Program-made: the position numbers and the translations under genes
Notes under the pieces: generated by a model
The model's database searches: none
What the model saw: only the letters and a program-made list of their open reading frames with translations
What the model was told of the DNA's origin: nothing
Assembly: GCF_004000605.1 (NCBI RefSeq)
Contig: NZ_CP018911.1
Coordinates: 2,647,001-2,711,000 of the forward strand
From: Glycocaulis alkaliphilus
GTDB lineage: Bacteria > Pseudomonadota > Alphaproteobacteria > Caulobacterales > Maricaulaceae
Reading direction: 5' to 3'
Length of the DNA: 64,000 nt
Part shown: piece after piece, positions 61,454 to 64,000 of the stretch
Layout of the letters: each line of letters starts with the position of its first letter
How positions within the stretch are numbered: position 1 is the stretch's first letter

Positions 61454-64000
61454 CTACCAGCCCCAGCTCACGCCCGCCCGGCCAGAAACCTGGCCTGTGC
61501 GGAAGCCGGTCCCGACACCGACATTGAGGAAGACATTCTCCCGGTAGCGGCCGATCGCGCCGAAGCCGACAGCGCCCGAGCTGCTGTAGTGACCGTAATT
61601 GGCCGAGAAGGCGAAGGTCTGGCCCGGCTGTAATACGGTCGCGCCGCTGAGCGCCATCGCCATGGCGATACCGTCAGAATGCTGACGCAGCTGATCACTT
61701 TGCGCCATGACGCTGCTCTCCAGCCCGTCGACCCGGTCGAACCAGGGCTGGAAGTCCATCGTCGCCAGATTACCGGCCGCATCCGAGGTGACCATATAGG
61801 TCTGGCCCGACTGCGCGGCGCGGCTGGCCGCCGAGTTGATGCCGGCAAAGGTATAGGTGTTGCTGGACGTCCCGATCACCACCTGATTGTCGCGTGTGGT
61901 CTCCGCGCCCGATCCGATGGCAATGGCATTCGCATTCGTTGCCTGCGCATTGACGCCGATGGCAATCGAGCCTGAGCCGGTCTGTGCCGGGCTCATATCC
62001 CCCGCAGATGCCAGCCCCGCGCCGCCCGCATCCTGGGAGCCAGCCTGCGCGCCCGAACCGATGGCAATATCATTGCCGGAACTCGTCTGGCCGCCCTGCA
62101 CGCCGCCGGTCTGCAGCTCGGCAAGCTGCGTCGAGGCTTGCTGAAGCGCCTCCATCTGCGCCTGCATCTGGGCCTGAAGGGCCTCGATCTGGGCCTGCAG
62201 TGCTGCCACTTGAGCCGACGTGTCGCCCGATGGCGGTGCAGCGTCCTTGATCGCCTGTATCTCGGTCGCGTTCTCCGTGACCTTGCCGTCCAGCGCCGCG
62301 AACGCGCTGCCGACATCACCAAAACTGGTGCCCTGAATAATATAGGTTGGGTGAGTGAACGCACCGGCAGCATAGGCCGCCCCGCCCCCGAAGAAGCTGG
62401 CGATATCGCTTCCGAAGACCGACATGTCAAAGCCCGCTCCACCAGTTGCAGCGTTGAGCTGGGCCACGGTCACGGCGTCGGTGTCAGCAATGCCGTCGGC
62501 AACGTTCACCAGACGGCGCTCATTGGTGATGGAGCCGAACGAGACGGTGTACTCTTCATCCGCTTCGGAAAAGGCACCGATGGCAACGGCATTGTCCGCC
62601 GTCGCCGATGCGCTCCGGCCAAAGGCGATTGAATTGAAGTTGTGCGCGTCCGCACCCTGCCCGAACGCCAGGCCGTAAAGCCCACTTGCAGAAGCGGACG
62701 CACCAATGGCAACCGCTTCGCTCCCGCTCGCAACGGCGCTGCGGCCCAGCGCCAGCGTGTTGAGCGCACTCGCATTGGCCTGGAAGCCGAGCGCGACACC
62801 AGACGTGCCACTCGCCTGCGCAAGGGCACCAAAGGCCATCGCGCCCGTCGCCGAGGCATTGGAGGATGCGCCCAGCGCAATAGTGTTGAAGCCGGAGGAC
62901 GTGGCACCCTGACCGAAGGCCATCGAAAACAGGCCGCTGGCGGTGGATTCATGGCCCAATGCGATAGCGTCATTGGCCGAGGCGTCAGCCTCATGCCCCA
63001 CCGCGATAGCGCGCTCGCCAGTTGCATCGGCGCCCGACCCCAGAGCGGTGGATCCAATGGCTTCTGCCACCGCGCCAGAACCGACAGCCGTCGAGAAATC
63101 GGCCTCCGCGTCACTGTCAGCACCGATTGATGTCGCGCCCTGCCCCGTGGCGTGCGCGAACATGCCGAAGGCGGATGCACCGAATCCGTTGGCAACCGCA
63201 ACGGCGCCAAAACTGCTGGCCCCGTCACCGATGGCCTGTGCCTGGGTGCCGACAACCGTGCCACCTTCATTCTGGGAGAAGGCCGAATGGCCGATGGCGA
63301 TGCCGCCCTCTTCCTGCACCTGCGACAGACGGCCAACCGCGATTGAGCGAAAGCCCAGCGCGTAGGATTCCGGCCCGACCGCCAGAGCATCTTCTTCCAT
63401 CGCCCAGGCACCATGACCGAGGGCATGGGCATGGTTAGCCTGCGCGCGCGCCTCCGCACCAAACGCGATGGTGTTGGCGTGGGACGCTATGGATGCACCG
63501 CCAAGAGCGATACTGCTCAGTCCGCTGGCATTGGCGGCAGTGCCGATAGCAGTAGAAGACACGCCCGTTGCGCTAGCACTTGACCCCAGAGCGATTGCGG
63601 CATCGGCGTCGGCCACGGCGCCAAGGCCCTGGGCAATGGACCCATCCCCATTCGCCTGGCTCATTGCGCCGAGAGCCAGAGAGCCCGCGCCTTGCGCCGA
63701 TGACATCGCTCCGAGAGCTGTCGAACTTTCGCCAGACGCCGAGGCCATATTGCCTACGGCAACAGCACTCTCCGCGCTGGCATCGGCTTGAGCGCCCACA
63801 GATACCGCGCCTTCACCGCTTACCTGAGCTTCATATCCCAGCGCTACACCTCTGTCAGCCATGGCGAGACTTAGGGCGCCGATCGCCAAAGCGCCCTCAT
63901 TCTGCGACACGGCAAACGCACCGACGGCCAAGCCACCTAACGCTTCCGCACGAGCGGAATTGCCAATGGCGGTAGAGCCAATGCCGAACGCCCGCGCGTT
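61454..64000 (-). CDS. YadA-like trimeric autotransporter adhesin, 5' end beyond window
   Basis: At least 848 residues; the reading frame is open to the last base of the window (no start seen), so the N-terminus is missing. About 30 imperfect 14-residue YadA head repeats (such as AIALGSSASATGVS and STAIGTAANASGLS) form a left-handed beta-roll. They end at a neck-like ERRLVNVADGIADTDAVTVAQL. A spacer and a coiled-coil stalk (ALQAQIEALQAQMQAQMEAL) follow. A second, short head block (GSIAIGVNAQATNANAIAIG) lies after it, then the C-terminal anchor (about 70 residues, ending AGVSWGW) that forms the 12-strand outer-membrane pore as a trimer. It is a surface adhesin. Head repeats vary, so slippage could alter its length. 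Confidence 0.93.
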   Translation of the reverse strand, partial: NARAFGIGSTAIGNSARAEALGGLAVGAFAVSQNEGALAIGALSLAMADRGVALGYEAQVSGEGAVSVGAQADASAESAVAVGNMASASGESSTALGAMSSAQGAGSLALGAMSQANGDGSIAQGLGAVADADAAIALGSSASATGVSSTAIGTAANASGLSSIALGGASIASHANTIAFGAEARAQANHAHALGHGAWAMEEDALAVGPESYALGFRSIAVGRLSQVQEEGGIAIGHSAFSQNEGGTVVGTQAQAIGDGASSFGAVAVANGFGASAFGMFAHATGQGATSIGADSDAEADFSTAVGSGAVAEAIGSTALGSGADATGERAIAVGHEADASANDAIALGHESTASGLFSMAFGQGATSSGFNTIALGASSNASATGAMAFGALAQASGTSGVALGFQANASALNTLALGRSAVASGSEAVAIGASASASGLYGLAFGQGADAHNFNSIAFGRSASATADNAVAIGAFSEADEEYTVSFGSITNERRLVNVADGIADTDAVTVAQLNAATGGAGFDMSVFGSDIASFFGGGAAYAAGAFTHPTYIIQGTSFGDVGSAFAALDGKVTENATEIQAIKDAAPPSGDTSAQVAALQAQIEALQAQMQAQMEALQQASTQLAELQTGGVQGGQTSSGNDIAIGSGAQAGSQDAGGAGLASAGDMSPAQTGSGSIAIGVNAQATNANAIAIGSGAETTRDNQVVIGTSSNTYTFAGINSAASRAAQSGQTYMVTSDAAGNLATMDFQPWFDRVDGLESSVMAQSDQLRQHSDGIAMAMALSGATVLQPGQTFAFSANYGHYSSSGAVGFGAIGRYRENVFLNVGVGTGFRTGQVSGRAGVSWGW

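Noticed and set aside
62138-63975. Plus-strand open frames and apparent tandem repeats opposite the adhesin
   Set aside because: They mirror the 14-residue YadA head repeats. Not CRISPR: unit spacing is 42 bases, with no constant repeat and unique spacer pattern.

Overview
The window is GC-rich chromosomal DNA with dense gene packing, ATGA/TAATG stop-start overlaps and clear Shine-Dalgarno sequences. The gene content (UDP-glucuronate 4-epimerase, sphingosine-phosphate-lyase-like enzyme, FadE-type acyl-CoA dehydrogenase, spinster-like MFS carrier, DUF3008, a fused cytochrome oxidase I+III, and the alphaproteobacterial palindrome starting AGCGCAATCC at two sites) points to an alphaproteobacterium. 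My best guess is a marine or stalked member of the Caulobacterales/Maricaulales/Hyphomonadales group; the family-level placement is inference. I saw no rRNA, CRISPR array, transposase or phage gene.

Layout. 1-89 is the 5' end of rsmI on the minus strand, divergent from a lipoprotein gene. 0.9-10.2 kb (minus) holds envelope genes: HtrA protease, an OmpR-type response regulator, a thioester alpha-2-macroglobulin lipoprotein and PBP1C. 10.4-22.2 kb is the most unusual region: an exported caspase, an exported TPR protein, an exported CHAT protease, an exported alpha/beta hydrolase and an exported TPR-CHAT fusion. It is bracketed by two paralogous small exported proteins with the same two-cysteine C-terminal domain. 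A histidine kinase and a ChrA-type transporter follow (22.2-25.0 kb). The response regulator and the kinase, at the two ends, have no adjacent partners and may form a split two-component system.

25-32 kb carries an MFS carrier, a paraoxonase-like lactonase, a penicillin-acylase-family hydrolase, a DUF1330-like protein, a SerB-like phosphatase, MsrA and tRNA-Ser(GGA). 32.3-38.9 kb has two exported serine hydrolases, FadE, a ferric-reductase-like flavoprotein and a 30-residue membrane peptide. 38.9-44.2 kb is a cytochrome c oxidase locus (ctaG-like, CopD-like, subunit II, fused subunit I+III, a small membrane protein) with a DUF2231 gene inserted on the other strand.

44.4-49.7 kb has two small proteins, an NAD-sugar epimerase and a TetR/GST/GST/DsbA-like detoxification operon. 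49.8-54.3 kb is a sulfatase module: two sulfatases plus a lipoprotein-type formylglycine-generating enzyme. 54.5-61.1 kb has katG, an SPL-like PLP lyase and a divergent PEP-carboxylase-family protein with altered catalytic motifs. The right end is a large YadA-like trimeric autotransporter that runs off the window at its 5' end.

How the genes may work together: the left third looks like an extracytoplasmic proteolysis and quality-control locus (proteases, a protease trap, cell-wall synthase, two-component signalling). The caspase/CHAT block within it is the best candidate for an undescribed system.
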